Below, piece after piece: positions 9,945 to 22,416 of a stretch of 64,000 nucleotides of DNA. The notes beneath the pieces are model-generated. The model saw only the letters and a program-made list of their open reading frames with translations, did not search any database and was not told where the DNA came from. The stretch comes from Melieria omissa. Its lineage: Eukaryota > Arthropoda > Insecta > Diptera > Ulidiidae. The DNA lies in the NCBI GenBank assembly GCA_963971225.1, contig OZ020267.1, positions 120,149,891-120,213,890 of the forward strand. The letters are read 5' to 3'. Numbering within the stretch: position 1 is the first letter of the stretch; each line of letters begins with the position of its first letter. The translations under genes and the position numbers were made by a program.

Positions 9945-12900
9945 TTATTAATACACATATTCTGCAAACACAAGTTTGTTTAAACATAAATAAGTACAAT
10001 ACCTGAGGTTGAAGATTCCATAATAAAAAAATAAACTTTTGTGATAATTCACTGACAAATGCGTAAAGCGCACTAACCACAGCGGTGCAATGAACAAATA
10101 AGCATTTTGCAAAGAGGACTGTGACAATACCGGTCAATGTAGATCGTTTTTTTCTTCACCGAGTGAGGCACAATTTTATCTACTTTTCCAAATGCCAAAT
10201 ACCAAATACTTTTATTTCACTTTTCTCCTTTTTAGGCATCAATTACCCCATTGTACGACAGCGGGGCAGGAGCGGAGGGCTTTCACGTATACGACTAGGC
10301 GATAAAATAGGAACAATTTGCGTCAAGTAATTGAAGCATTTGGCCAAGTTTATGCAGCGCTCACTGCCAACTGTTGCACTGGTTTGCGTGGACTTCAATT
10401 TGATTCGATTTGCGATGTAAGTGTGTATTTTATGGTGAGTTTTCTGATCAAATTCCTTTCCAATTATTGCAATTTTATACCACAAAAATAGTGAAATGCC
10501 AACTTAAAATGTTGGTTCTCTGGAAATCAACAATTTTGGTTCGCTGACTCGTGTAACAATTTTTTGCATTTTGTGCTTGACTGACGATGTCAACATTTCA
10601 AACTTTATAGTGGCCAGATTGCTGATGCGAAAGTACTATCGCAAAAAGCTTTTGCATGCAATTGCGAGAAAATCCAGCAACAAAAAAAACCACTTTGACA
10701 GAGTTGGCGTCAACAATTACACTGCTAACTAGTGCAGCAGCCGAGTGTTTTTGCTGCACGGCGCCGTGCCAAGCAGAGCTGAGCGCAGGTCAGCTCGGTC
10801 GAGTAAATCGCCTAATCCGAGTCGAAGCTGTCTTGCTGGTCGCAGCCGGGCACTGGCTGACGGTGAAGCACGGCACACAAATCGGGCAGCAACAACTAAT
10901 GCGCAATTCGAATGCGGTCCGTGTAGCGAAATGACAACGCAAATGTTTACGTAAATCTCGACTACACCGCACCGCACCGCACCACTCCACACCCGATCCG
11001 ATTCGACCCGACCCGACCCGACCAGAACAAAATAAACTTTGGCAATGCTAATGCAGTGCCAGTGCGGTCCCATGTTGTTTCGCCAATTTCCGGCCAGTCA
11101 ATGTGCATTTGCCAAGTTGTCAAGAACAAAACTTTCCCAAGGCAGGGGCGAAACTTTAAAATCAGCATTGTGCTTTTTTGCGGCGCAGTTGTTGTGCTCG
11201 CTGGCGCTGGCACTGGCGGGCAAAGTTGCCGGTGTTTGTGTTTGTATGTTACCTGTGTGCTGGCGAAGTGGCACATTCGAATGTGGCATTTGGCGTGGCG
11301 GCTGCAGCTGGGCTGTCATGTACAACGTTGACAGACACTACGTGCTGACCCCGTGCCGCACGCGGCGGCAAATGCGGAAAGTTCAGTTTTGTTTAATGCA
11401 GAGTGTAATTTCGGAATAAGTTGAGGCGCGACGAAATGAGGAGCACATGCCAGCGCGGCTAATAGAAAATGTTTGTGGCCTAACGCACAACTTAAGCGTG
11501 CCGGAAAATGTTGCTTCCTACCTACCGGCGCCGAGCAGTTTTACTGCCCGTCTGCGGCTCTGTCAGTAATGAAGGCTAACAAAAGTTTTCGCTCGGCCCG
11601 CTTTGTGTCCTTGCAAACAATTTTAAATCAATTTTCCAAAAGCCTCACAGCTCGCTGCAAACTAAAGTCGGCGCGCCGACACCGACTTACAGCGCTACAG
11701 ACGTACATTTGTAGAGGGGGCGGTGGTGGGAAACCACTGAAAATGCTTCTCGGTAAATGTCATTAAGTGAGGGAATGGGGAAGAGGGCGAAAAAACATAA
11801 TTTATAAAGCTTGGAACTAACCTGTTGCTCCGGCGCGATCTGGCCTGAGAGGACGCGAGCTGGTCCTGCTCGGACAATTGCAACGGCGCACACGCTCTGC
11901 CGCCGCGCGTTGCTGTTAAAATTTAATCTGCTGATAATCTGCGCTTAATTTCGTGCAAGAACACTCGGCGCGCGTGGACAAAGGACGCCCCTCGGCAGCG
12001 GCCGACCACGTCGCCAGACACGGTCGCACAGCGCGGACAACGAACGGTGACGATGCGGCACTTGTTCGCTGCCTGTTCACACCCTCCGCGTTCGTTCACA
12101 GTTTTTGTCGCTTTGTCTTTTCTTCGCCGCTAAACGCGACTGCAAGTCATCGGCTGGGGTCCGTCTCTGCGTTCTGCTGCGTCGGCGAGGCCTAACACAT
12201 TTTCCACATTTACTCGGCGGCGCGTTCGCGTTCGTGTGGGTGCACAAAAATTTATCAATTTTCCTTCTAATCAAATTTCCACTCGAATCCACCCGAGCAA
12301 AAGAATAAATGGCGAATTTCGCACTTGACGGCCGAACTTTTTCCACTTTTCACTTTTCACTTCTCGGTTTTCGTTCTTCCGTTTCCCGTTTAGTTGTTGG
12401 CTTTGTCCTGTTGTTGCCTGTTTTGTGTGGTCTTTGATTTGCTGCTTCTTTATGGTTTCACCAGCGCATTTATTTATTTATTGATTATTTGTGTTTCTTT
12501 GTTTCGTTCTATTTTCGGTCGGCTGCGAGCGAGGTGAATGTATGAATTTTGTTGTCCTGCGTTGCTGCGGCTCCCATTCAATTGCACTGCGAGACACATA
12601 TTTAAATAATTGAATTTATTGCTTGACAAAAGCGCCAGGCCGCTCGTGTACCGCCCGAACATTTGGCGTCTATTTCCGCTTCAATTTCTGCGCCATTCCT
12701 TTGTGCGCCTGGGCCCTGCCCCCGGCACAGCCGTCTATTGTTGCCGCAGTCGGTGCCTGCGTGTCCGGACGCTTCCCTCAGCCCCGCTGGGCTCCCGCTT
12801 TCATGCATTGTTTGGTAACCGCATTTGATCCCCTTTATTATGTGAAAGCGCCAGCTTATCATTTCAATTAAAACTTTATACTTTTTGCACTTGGTTCGGT

Positions 12901-13988
12901 CCGCCCCGGTCCTTCGCCCCGCCCCGCTGTCTTCCGTCCTTCCGGCTGTCTTCCTTACATGTCTCTTTCGCGCCTTCCACTGCCTGTCCCCTATTTCGGC
13001 GAAACAACCCCTCCCTCCCCAACTCAGCATTATTCCAGTTCCGTGCGAAACTGAAATATTTAATTTCCTTTTGTATAATTCTTTCCGGAAATTTTCCGGT
13101 GCTTACCTGCGCATGTGTGTCGGCTGGCGCTGGTCTTTCTCTGTGTCGGTATGTCTGTCTGCCTGTCTGTCCGTTTGTCTGCTTAAATGGCTGTGGTGTG
13201 GTGGATATTCCGCAGCTTCGTGCGCTGTTGCAATTATTCTGAATTGTGAACTCGTTTTTTCGTTCTTATTTCTCAGTTGATGTTATTCGCTTTAATTGAG
13301 TTTGCGCTCATTTAAATACTCGGCAAGTGGTCGCATATGTTGGAGGCGGCTTAACATTTTTAAGTCAGTTCGTGATTCACGTTGCTCTGTAACTAAATTC
13401 TCGGTTTCACTTTGTGTATTCGCCTGCAGCCATTCCCACTGACCAAAACATACAGTTGCTGCCGAAAATATGAACACAGTTCACTGAGGCACAAACAATT
13501 GCATTGTTATGTATTGAATCCTAACTTGCGAATGACGTGCTGAGCTTGTAGTCAATTGTTTTTTAGAATCTTACACTTTCCTGTGATTATTTTGTGTAAT
13601 AAATCAATTGCAACACTTGAAAAGCATATTTTTTTTGTGAACATTAAGGCAGCTCACGTGACAGTCTCATAAGAATAGATCTTAAACCTGTTGATACTGA
13701 AGATTGAAACACTTTGTTCTATATTTGTCTTAGGAAGGACCCGAGGAGAACATGTTTCGTGATGGCTTAACCTGTCCTAATGGTTTAGCTAACCAATTTA
13801 TCATAACCTCAAATTCCGTTTAATTACGTTGAAGCAAAGCATAATTTGAAGTAGAAGACCGCCCAGCTACAAACTTTAACTTTCATAATTTTTCATTTTT
13901 TGATTATACTTAATCTTCATTGGTTTCAATACAATTTTTAAATCGGATTTTTTAGGTTTGTAATTTCGAGATTACTTTTGCAATTTCT
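9945..13988. other. Unique DNA, GC-rich from about 10.65 to 13.3 kb
   Basis: No coding exon is recognised. The GC-rich block has pentanucleotide tandem repeats at 10966-11023, a TCTG-type run at about 13145-13185, and many frames open on both strands at once (for example 12602-13030 minus, 12885-13280 plus, 11039-11419 plus), typical of non-coding GC-rich DNA. It could hold regulatory DNA or untranslated exons, but no core promoter with correct spacing was found. From 13.5 kb the sequence turns AT-rich again. Confidence 0.45.
10966..11023. repeat. Pentanucleotide tandem repeats
   Basis: Three ACCGC units at 10966-10980 and four CGACC units at 11004-11023, separated by a short degenerate spacer. 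Both lie at the start of the GC-rich block. Confidence 0.85.
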
Positions 13989-14093
13989 CTCAATTTTTGG
14001 AAACAATCAGAAGTCACACGGTGGAAGTGTCATGAAGTGACTCGTTGTTTCAGCAGTGTGAGCTGGTGCGTTATCATGATGCAAAATTTTCGA
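13989..14093 (-). pseudogene. Fragment of a mariner-type transposase
   Basis: Translated on the minus strand, 14093-14000 gives KILHHDNAPAHTAETTSHFM, then LPPCDF, a stop and LFPKIE. HHDNAPAHT is the second catalytic Asp block of mariner/Tc1 transposases. PPCDF-x-LFPKI is the remains of the third block (PPYSPDLxPCDFFLFPK). The spacer between the two is far shorter than the usual 34 residues because of a deletion, and an in-frame stop follows the third block. No inverted repeats were found, so this is a dead internal fragment. A 135-codon frame just 5' to it (14161-14568 minus) could not be matched to the rest of such a transposase. Confidence 0.7.
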
Positions 14094-14631
14094 AAACATG
14101 TTGTGAGCAGGTTTCAGTATCTAGGTATTTAATTGGTAAGTTTCCGTCTGTTCAGGAATTTCAGTTCAAAGGAATGACGGAAAAAACATCATCAGTCCAA
14201 AATTTTAGGTGACTTTCGCTAGATTCGCCCTCCACTGAAAAATGTCCAGTCAGCAACGTACGAAAGCACTTCAATATAGTCACACAGAATGGTGCGTTCT
14301 CTTCGTATGTTACTGGGTAGTCATTAAATGTTTCCACAAGCTTAAGGCTACGGCGAAATCCGTAAATTATGATAAACCGAAACTTTTGCTGCGACAGCGG
14401 TGGAATTTGCACAAACTCTTTGTCATTAATTTTACGTTGTCTTGTTTCAAATGAAATATTATCAACTAAGCTCTTGTTAGTCCCTCTGTATGTATGTATT
14501 TTCGAAAAATATTTCGCACAAGTAAATTTAATCATTCTCTCTTCTTTTTCAAGCATAGACAGATTCAAGCCTTCGTCTTACGACGCTCTCGTAAAATGAG
14601 ATGTTAACTTTCGCGGCGGTATCCGATTCAT
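14094..14631. other. Stretch with one unassigned minus-strand frame
   Basis: A 135-codon frame runs from 14568 to 14161 on the minus strand (starts MNLSMLEKEERMIKF, ends FWTDDVFSVIPLN). I recognise no domain in it. It ends about 70 bases before the mariner fragment and on the same strand, so it may be an eroded part of the same insertion, or chance. Confidence 0.3.
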
Positions 14632-15725
14632 ATATGGGGCATTCCACCTCAAGTGTTCCCACCTCAAAAACGAAACATTTCCGATTTTGATGATATTTGG
14701 TAGAGTTGTTGTACTATCAGAGTACATTGATTGTGGAAAAGGAGGGGCGGATTTATGCACGGGTTGCAGTGATACAGGGGCCTGAATTTTCGCCCTTTAT
14801 TTCGGACGTCGATTTTAATTAAATTCTCAGTCCAAAAAGCTGTTGCTAACGAAAAAACAACATGCACGTATCTTTCAGTATTTTTTCCGTACTTTCCAAA
14901 AAAAAAGTATATAAACAAGTTTTTAAGAAATTTAATAACATTTTTTTTTTATTTAAACTTTGTTAATAACATTTTTTCAACAAGAGCCTGTTGGGATTTT
15001 TTTCAGAGTTAGCTTATAATACAGTTCATTTCCTCCCCTACAAAAGTGTATATGGTATTTTATGGGCAAAGTTGAGTTTCTTTTTTTTTTGAAGCACCAA
15101 ACCCAACGCGTTTACCGCGCCCGATGCGCGACTCAGCCGTGGTACATTTTACTTATTAGAAGAAGTTAAAATAACTATTGCTGAATTAATAATTATACGT
15201 ACGAACAAATCGCATAAACTAATGAAAGACAATCTATGCTTTGTTAACAAAGGATTTTATTTCAATTTTTAAAAACATTTACAGTGTCGGACAAAACATT
15301 TGCAACTACAATGCAATTGTTAAATTTTTTTCCCTGAGTAACACAGCGCCACAGCTACGTCGCGCGTCGGGCGCGGTAGACGCTTTGGGTTTGGAGCTTA
15401 AAAAAGAGAAGAAATTCAACTTTGCCCATAAAATACTATATATACATTTTGTAGGGGAGGGAATGAACCGTATTATAAGGTAAGTTTGAAAAAAATCCCA
15501 ACAGGCTCTTGTTAAAAAAATGTTATTAACAAAGTTTAAATTTTAAAAAATGTTATTAAATTTCATGGAAAATTGTTTATATATTTTTTTTTGGAAAGTA
15601 CGGAAAAAATACATAAGGATACGTGTTCTTTGCTTTCCATTATCAACAAATCTTCGGACTTACAATTTTAAATAAAAAATGTTTCGTTTTTGAGGTGGGA
15701 ACACTTGAGGTGGAATGCCCCATAT
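14632..15725. mobile_element. Foldback-type element with very long inverted arms
   Basis: The left end ATATGGGGCATTCCACCTC is repeated inverted as GAGGTGGAATGCCCCATAT at the right. Complementarity continues through CGAAACAT, GTACTTTCC, AACAAGAGCCTGTTGGGAT, CAAAGTTGA and TACCGCGCCCG. Arms run about 14632-15143 and 15343-15725 around a spacer of about 200 bp. The left arm carries about 130 bp not found in the right. If the element starts at TGGGGC, both ends are flanked by TA (14633-14634 and 15723-15724), which would suit the Tc1/mariner superfamily. No transposase remains are visible. The 80-codon frame at 15241-15483 is in the arm and spacer and looks incidental. Confidence 0.8.
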
Positions 15726-17082
15726 GTAGAATTTGATATCGTGTGAAATAGGTACTAAGATCGAATGGATCAAACTTCCGATTTCGGATTGATTCAGTAT
15801 AGCGGCCCAGGAGCTTTCCCATAGATATTTACGTATCTTTCAAAAGTTTTTGATTGTCCATGAGAAATGTATTCACCTGAGACTGATTAAGATGTAATTT
15901 CAATTCACGACGCTTTGAATTATTATCCAACACACAAATTACACAAGGATATTTTGGGAAGATTGTACGAGAGATTTTTGCTGACAGAGAGCAAAATATA
16001 TATATGTATGTATATGGAATTTGAAACTAACACCAAGGTAATAATGTAAATACAGCATGAGATGATCTAAACAAGACCTCATGCCAAAAATCCTCTTCGC
16101 TTTCTTTTCATTTTCTCACTTGTTGTATTACAAAAACAAAACTCTGTAAATATTTATATTATATAAAAAGAAAAACCCACAAATGAGAAGTATTTAGGTG
16201 CATGGAAAACTGAGGATAAATCTTTTGTCTTGAAACCAATCACACGTCACAAGCGTAAAGCAAATGGGTGTCCTGGATAAAGATTTTTATAGTCGCATCT
16301 CAACAGTACATACACGAGTATTGCAAACAGCAGCATATGTATGTATGTATCGGCAACATGTCGCTTGTTTGTCCGTATATACACAAGTGGCACATCTCCG
16401 ATTTCATTCAGTAGGCCACTTAAGTGCGGCTGCTCATGCCTCCAGCGAATGATGCAGGTGTACGACTACAGTTTTCGCTGGATATATCCACCATTAAAAA
16501 TGCACAAAATTCGCTGCTTACAGCTTTCTTTCGGAAAATGCTATCTGAATTTAGAATGGACATTAATTTCAAATACAGACGAGCATGTTTAATGAACTAA
16601 ACTACCACCGGAAGAAAAAGGAGCAACAAATCATTTCGCGGCTTTTCATAGGTTTTTTGACTGTGGCGTCACTACGATGTGGATTTTGTAGTCTCGATGT
16701 AGAGAACACTTCTCTATTTATTATGTTTCTTGCTATAAATTATTTTTTCCCGAACAGTTTTTAAATTATTGTACTGATAGTTCTCAAGTCTCGCTCACTT
16801 TCCAACTAAATCTAGTTTGTAAGAAATAATTATTTCAATAGAATAAAATTCGATCTTGAGTTATTGGCATCACTAAGAAAATCGGTATAACCCAATCTGT
16901 CATTGTTATATTACATATTTTATATAATATTGGTTGGTATTATTTAGAAATGAATATATTAGTGGGTATTTTATTGAAATACCAACTAAGGACTAAAACT
17001 AGTAGCAATAACAAACGTTGTTGTTAAATACTAAATTAAGACAATAGACTTTAGTGTTAAATCAATCGCCTTGAAATTGTAG
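15726..17082. other. AT-rich stretch, no gene seen
   Basis: Contains ATGT/TATA-rich patches (about 15995-16015 and 16335-16350) and a weak inverted pair TTGGTATT/AATACCAA near 16935 and 16977. Frames at 16264-16592 are short and motif-free. Confidence 0.5.
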
Positions 17083-17632
17083 ATGGATGGATGGATGAAT
17101 GTGAAGGGAGCCGAGGAAATAACCTAAGGGAGGTCATTACCTCAAGCACTCAGGCTCTATAGCCCATTGTACTTGAGGCTCAGGAAAAAGGTTGATGGAG
17201 GAGATGGGAATGGGAACAGAAAAAGAGAAAGTGGGTGGAAAGGGAGAGAAAGTTATGAGTTCTCCTGCGCATATTTCCCGGACTCATTAATGAATCTCAG
17301 GAGATCACACAGGGCGAGAGAATTAACGTCGTCCATTTTCATAACATCTGAACCCAGCGAGCGCAATCTCGTTCTAAAGAAGGCAGGACATGCACAGAGA
17401 AAGTGCTCTGTACTATCTACCTCCTCCAGGCAAGACACGCAAGTCGGATCTTCGATGATGCTCATGTTGGCCATATGTCGCCCCCATGGATTGTGTCCTG
17501 TGATTAACCCGACCATTCGTCGGAGGTCTTTCCTTCTCAGCTTCTGGAGGAAATTCCCTGCTTTCCTGTTCGGGCTTTTCACAAAACACTTGGCATTTTT
17601 ACAGCTTCCCAAGCTAGACTAACGTTCTCTAT
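17083..17632 (-). mobile_element. 5'-truncated non-LTR retrotransposon (3' end)
   Basis: The minus-strand frame 17612-17253 encodes 119 residues with LITGHNPWGRHMANMSIIED, then a Cys-x2-Cys-x8-His-x4-Cys knuckle (PTCVSCLEEVDSTEHFLCAC) and PAFFRTR. This is the post-RNase-H tail of ORF2 in I/R1/LOA/Jockey-grade LINEs. The reverse transcriptase and endonuclease are absent. A 3' untranslated part of about 170 bp follows and ends in a CATC repeat (ATGGATGGATGGATGA on the plus strand at 17083-17098), the likely 3' tail. The segment matches both LINE pieces at 61000-61960. Homology extends 5' to about 17632 (CTATGTAGG). I see no clear target duplication. Confidence 0.85.
17253..17612 (-). pseudogene. 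C-terminal fragment of LINE ORF2
   Basis: A continuous 119-codon frame ending ...SLALCDLLRFINESGKYAQ plus four residues and a stop. It holds the conserved LITGH-x5-H motif and a CCHC-type knuckle. As a fragment without start or catalytic domains it cannot work alone. The clade is inferred from the knuckle placement only. Confidence 0.75.
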
Positions 17633-17803
17633 GTAGGTTATTTACGATTCATACTAAACTATTTTAAACACAGGGGTTCTCTCTTTATTTTTTATGATGA
17701 AAATTACAACAAATCAGAAAATCAGCTAAAAACAGTGACGCTGTTATGGTGTCAGTCGCTGAAACATTATTTTATGTTATAGTCTCGTTTAAAAATGTGT
17801 ATA

Positions 17804-18359
17804 CAGTAGACGCTCACAAATTCGAACCACTTTGTATAAGGGGTAGTTGGAGTTTCCGAAATGTTCGAATTTCTGGACTTTTTTTAATTCATGTTAAAAG
17901 TCCAAAATATATTGAAACGACATCAAATAACATGAACGTTTTGTTTCTTCATTATACTAATTTAAAAAGTTTTGTTCGCATGCAAATATATTTTTATTAG
18001 TCGCTTAAAATGTTCATATATTCAATAAATCAGGTAAGCAATTCACCTGATCAACTTCATCAAGCTTTTTCAAGAATTTAATTTTAACGTCTAAAGTAAA
18101 AAAATTTTGTAAACGTTTATTCCACATTTAAATACTTGTTTTCAATTTAAAAAAATGCGAATTTGGTGATTCCCCTTTTTATTTAATTTGTGTAAGCAAA
18201 ATATAAACCAAAACAGGGAGGAAAAAAGAAAGAAAAGGAAAACGGGCGCATATTCGAATCGCCAGTTCAAATTTTAGAGCATTCAATGCTGTAAAATATG
18301 AGGTTTCAATTTCTGAAAGATTTGAATTTGTGAGAGTTCGAACCTGTGAGCGTTTACTG
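17804..18359. mobile_element. pogo/Tigger-like MITE
   Basis: TA (17802-17803) precedes CAGTAGACGCTCACAAATTC. The right end, read on the minus strand, begins CAGTAAACGCTCACAGGTTC and is followed by TA (18360-18361). Ends starting CAGT with TTCGAAC just inside, and TA duplication, are typical of pogo-group members of the Tc1/mariner superfamily. Length is 556 bp. The interior is AT-rich, with repeated TTCGAA and no transposase. Confidence 0.8.
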
Positions 18360-21300
18360 TACCTACGAGAAGCTTCGATGGCGACTTTTCGACTGATGAC
18401 GTTATTCCTTGTGGTTTGTTTTTATGGCAAAAGCTGTAGAAATTTGAAAAATTCTGAATAGTGGATTGAATTAAACTATTACTCATTATTATGTGTTAAA
18501 AAGTTTAAAAATGTTGTAAACGATTGAATCCGAAATCAGTCGATATGTCAAATTGGAAAATAAAATCGGAACTGCGGCAGCATTAAATATTTGTCCTGCA
18601 ATATTAGTGAGTGTGCTGTTGGTGTAGAAGTTTTGAATATCTGTGTAGATGGGTGAGATTTGTTGTGGTATACCTGATATGATTTAACCAAATAATTCGA
18701 CAAAAACCTTATTTGATTTGCCATCTGTTGAACAATAATCCATCGATTAGGGTACAGTTTGTAGTCAAATTGTTTGTGATTAGTCACTAACGGCAACTTA
18801 TGAATTCTTGAATACAGTCAACTTTGCGTGTTTAAAACTTCTCCCATAACTGAACTTCAATTTCCGTCTGTAATCAGTTTCCGCACATTCCTTGACACAG
18901 GCGCAACATTCACCTGCATCGCACTTTGCATAACCGTTTAAAATCTCATCCACTTTTCGGGGGTGTAATTCACCAAACACTTTGTTGTTTTACTGTTCTC
19001 CCATTCACTAAACAAGAAGTTCCATTAAATCGCACACATATCCCGTCTCAGCGGACACAACAAACTCTGCAAGTTAAACTTTTGTTAACTTTATGCTTTG
19101 TCAGGGCACACATAACGACAGCAAAAACAACAACAACAACAAAATGTTTGATAACAAATGTTTAAAATTTGTGTTACGCTGGCAACCGAGCAATTTGCGA
19201 GCACAAGGAGCTGCAAAAAATATACGCAATAAAAACTCATTGCTGAGGGGGTGAAAAAGCGCTGATTGCAATTAGAACAAATTGTAAGCAATCTGCGTTC
19301 GTTGCCACTTGACGACAGATTAGTGTGCACAACACACAAACAAACATATAATTGCAATGACTAACAAAACAGTCAATGCGGGGATTGGCGTAAAATTGGC
19401 GCGCAGTCAGCTGGACCTGCGGACATGGAAGCCACTTTGAATCAGAATTTCTGTTGTTGCGTCCCACCCTTTTCCTTTTAACGTCGCACAAATATTTTCG
19501 CCCGAATTTAATGACTTTGTTTTGATGATATAAAGTCGACCCGCTTGGCTATCGCACGCAGGCAGCGCCCACTGGAATTTATCGAAGTAAATATTAATTT
19601 CCAAGTCGTCACTGAAGCGAAATGGCGATTGATGTTTTTGAATGGCTTTCAGGTTCATTAGACGAAAAATGCTGCCCGAATGCCGCTCGAATACGCTGTG
19701 CGGTTTCTGAGCTGAGGCTCGCGCCTTTGGGTCGCCGCTTCAGTTGTCCAGCAAGGGTCCGTGTCTCGGCCTGAGTTGGGTTGCCAGTGAAAGCAAATTG
19801 ATCGATGGGTTTTCAATTAATGGACGCTGCATTGTCACTTCTAACCTCTGAGGCAACGGCGGCCGACACGTGGCGCTGCCAGCGAAGAAGCCCAGAAAGC
19901 AAGCACAATTAAAATGCTACAAATTACACGAAAAAGACCAACCATAAGCTGGGCAAAGCGTTTGCCGAAAAGCGCACGACCACGGCCGCTGGCCCGCCCA
20001 CGCTCGTGCGACGTCTAAATTTTTTAATTTCCGCTCGACTGACGGGCAAAGTTTTTCACGCAACGCTACTCGCACCGTGCGGCGCCTGACAACAAAGCAA
20101 GCGCTGACACTTGTCGGGCCGGAGGCGGCCACTCCAGCGGGCAGGGGGAAGATCACGGCAGCGACGAGCGCCAACGCAGTGTGTACGCGGGTTCGAGAAA
20201 TGAGTCCAGCAGAAACGCAGCGAAAGGAAACGAACGGAAACCTTTTCGACTTGATTAATTTTTACAATTTACACCGACATCAACAACAACGCACGAAAGC
20301 CGCAGCACAAGCAGCGGCAACACATCCAAAAGAATAAATACTTGGGTTGACGGGTCAGGTTGGAAACCCTCTCGTCCCGCACCAAAATAAAACACTTTCC
20401 GCCGCAGCTGCACAAAGACCCACCGCACACACTCGGCCGCTTCTCTCGAAGCGCGTTCGCGTTTGGCGTCTTCTCACACGCTCGAATAGTTTGTATTTTC
20501 AAAATTTTGTTATTCTTCTTCGATTGTCGCGCGCTGACAATGCGCCACGCACTTTCACCTTCACTTCGGCCGCGATTTGTTTGAGCCTTTTCGCTGCTTT
20601 TGTTTTGCTTCGCCACACTCGCCTCGCAAAATTTCGTTTCGTCACGTTTTTACGTTGGCTCCGCTCGCGCGTCAGCGTTGCGCCTTGGAACGCTCGAGTG
20701 CAACTGCAGCTGACTGCTGCCACCTGATGTCTGACTTTAACTGGTGAAGTGCTCGGGCCGGACGCGAAAGCAACGAGCCTCACTGATGCTTCGAGTTTGC
20801 AGTGCTGACACGCGCGTACCGTGCTCCGTGTCGTACGGATGCTGGAGCTTAACTGAAACGAAACCGAAAAAGCCAGAAGTGGCTCCGGCTCCAGCTCAGG
20901 CTCGGGCGAGTGGAGCAGCATCTGCGCCAGTAGGCGCAGCATCCCTGCCGCCAAGGCGCCGGAGCGCGCCAGCAGCCCAACGAGTTTTCCCACAAATCGG
21001 CCCGTCTCGGCCAGTCTCGCCCACGGAGCTTTTTCTTATCAGGGACAGCTCGCAACGGAAGTGCACGCACACACACACACACTCACCCGCCGGGGGGTCG
21101 TGTGCCAGTAGGAACGCAGCTTACGTTCCACATTCAGCTGAGAGCGCGCTCCGGCGCATGTTCGCTCGTCCGCGCGGTTGGCGCGCCAGCCAGTTCGTCC
21201 TATCCCAATGTGGAGTTGCACTTGGCGCTTCGACACGGCGCAAACCCATTCAACGTTGAGCTGGCCGCTCGGCAGCTGCAGCGCAAGCTGTCGGGCGGCA

Positions 21301-22416
21301 CGCACTCCCAGGGCTGTGCGGACGTGGGCTGGGGCGCTTCAGGGTGGCTCGGTGTTGTATGGCGTTCGATGCACGCTGCCTCTCAACCTTATCAATTGCC
21401 ACGATGTACGAGCATCACCAGCTGGCTTTATCGAGAGCTTTCTGTGTGTGAATGCGCTCTTGGCCCCCTTGGCGCCCATTAGCCGTCAGCCTTGCGATTG
21501 TTTACTCGCTTGTTGACAATTGGTGCGGTGCGCCGGCGGTGTGTGTAACCGGTGTTTAATGGGTCGCGTCCACACAAATCTAGCTGACTGACGACTGCTT
21601 GACTGACGACTGGCTGGTTGGCTGGATTCAGCAAAGACGCGCCACTCCAGTGCGTTTTACGTACACTTTTCCGTTTGTTAGCGCACCAACGTCGTCCATG
21701 GTGTCCGGCCGAGCAAGTGTCGCTTTCGCAAATCTGTACCGGTGACAAACTTAATCACTTCGATTTATTCAATTGTGCCAGTGACTCACTTATTGGCTGC
21801 CGAAATGCTGTGGCTGACGAATGTCCACACATTCGCGGGATACAATTAATTGATGAAATCTTGCAAAGACAAGACGAAATTTATAATCAACCATAAAGGA
21901 ATATGGGACTGCAAAGCAAAGATAGGCTGTTTTCGATTTTTCGTCATTAAATTCAAACCTTGCACTCTTGTTCACTATTTGAGGGCGTTACTAAAGTTTC
22001 AGTTACATTTAAGTACTAAACCAAATTCAAATTTCAAATTCAAATTTTAATGCACCTTTGTAAATTGGTTCAAATTCTACACAAATTCCATATTTTAGCT
22101 CAAGAAGCTATATAAATGTTTGGTAGTTTTTGTAGAATGATTCAGTTGTCAAGGTATCCGAACCCCTATGAATGTTCTTCATAAATTCAAAAGAAGGCAG
22201 AAGATGAGCAAAAGTGCGGTGAAGGAATCGGCAGAGGATCGCCAAGACCATCACACTAAGATATCATTAAACTGAGGCATTTGCTTTGAAGGATTTCGAA
22301 ATTCAAAATTAGTTGTGAATACCACCAAACATGTTGTGCGTTCCTTGGCGGTGAATATTTAACGAGTAGAGATGCCTCTGCAAACCGAGACTCAAAGACT
22401 ATACAATAGATATAAT
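18360..22416. other. Unique DNA, GC-rich between about 19.4 and 21.8 kb
   Basis: No exon is established. A 60-codon minus-strand frame at 18798-18980 has a tight cysteine cluster (see findings). The GC-rich half has CpG-dense DNA, a CA run at 21067-21082, and a tandem TGACTGACGACTG pair at about 21584-21612. Frames of 80-170 codons overlap on both strands, so none is called. Beyond 21.9 kb the DNA is AT-rich again. The block could be a promoter or 5' exon region of a gene outside the window, which is inference. Confidence 0.4.
21067..21082. repeat. CA microsatellite
   Basis: Seven to eight CA units between GCACG and CTCACCCGCC, within the GC-rich block. Confidence 0.9.

Noticed and set aside
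14161..14568. 135-codon minus-strand frame as the N-terminal half of the nearby mariner
   Set aside because: No helix-turn-helix, WVPxEL or TGDEKW block is visible, so it cannot be joined to the fragment at 13989-14093.
20744..21259. 171-codon plus-strand frame and overlapping 164-codon minus frame
   Set aside because: Both are open at once in CpG-dense DNA, an effect of composition. Neither has a motif.
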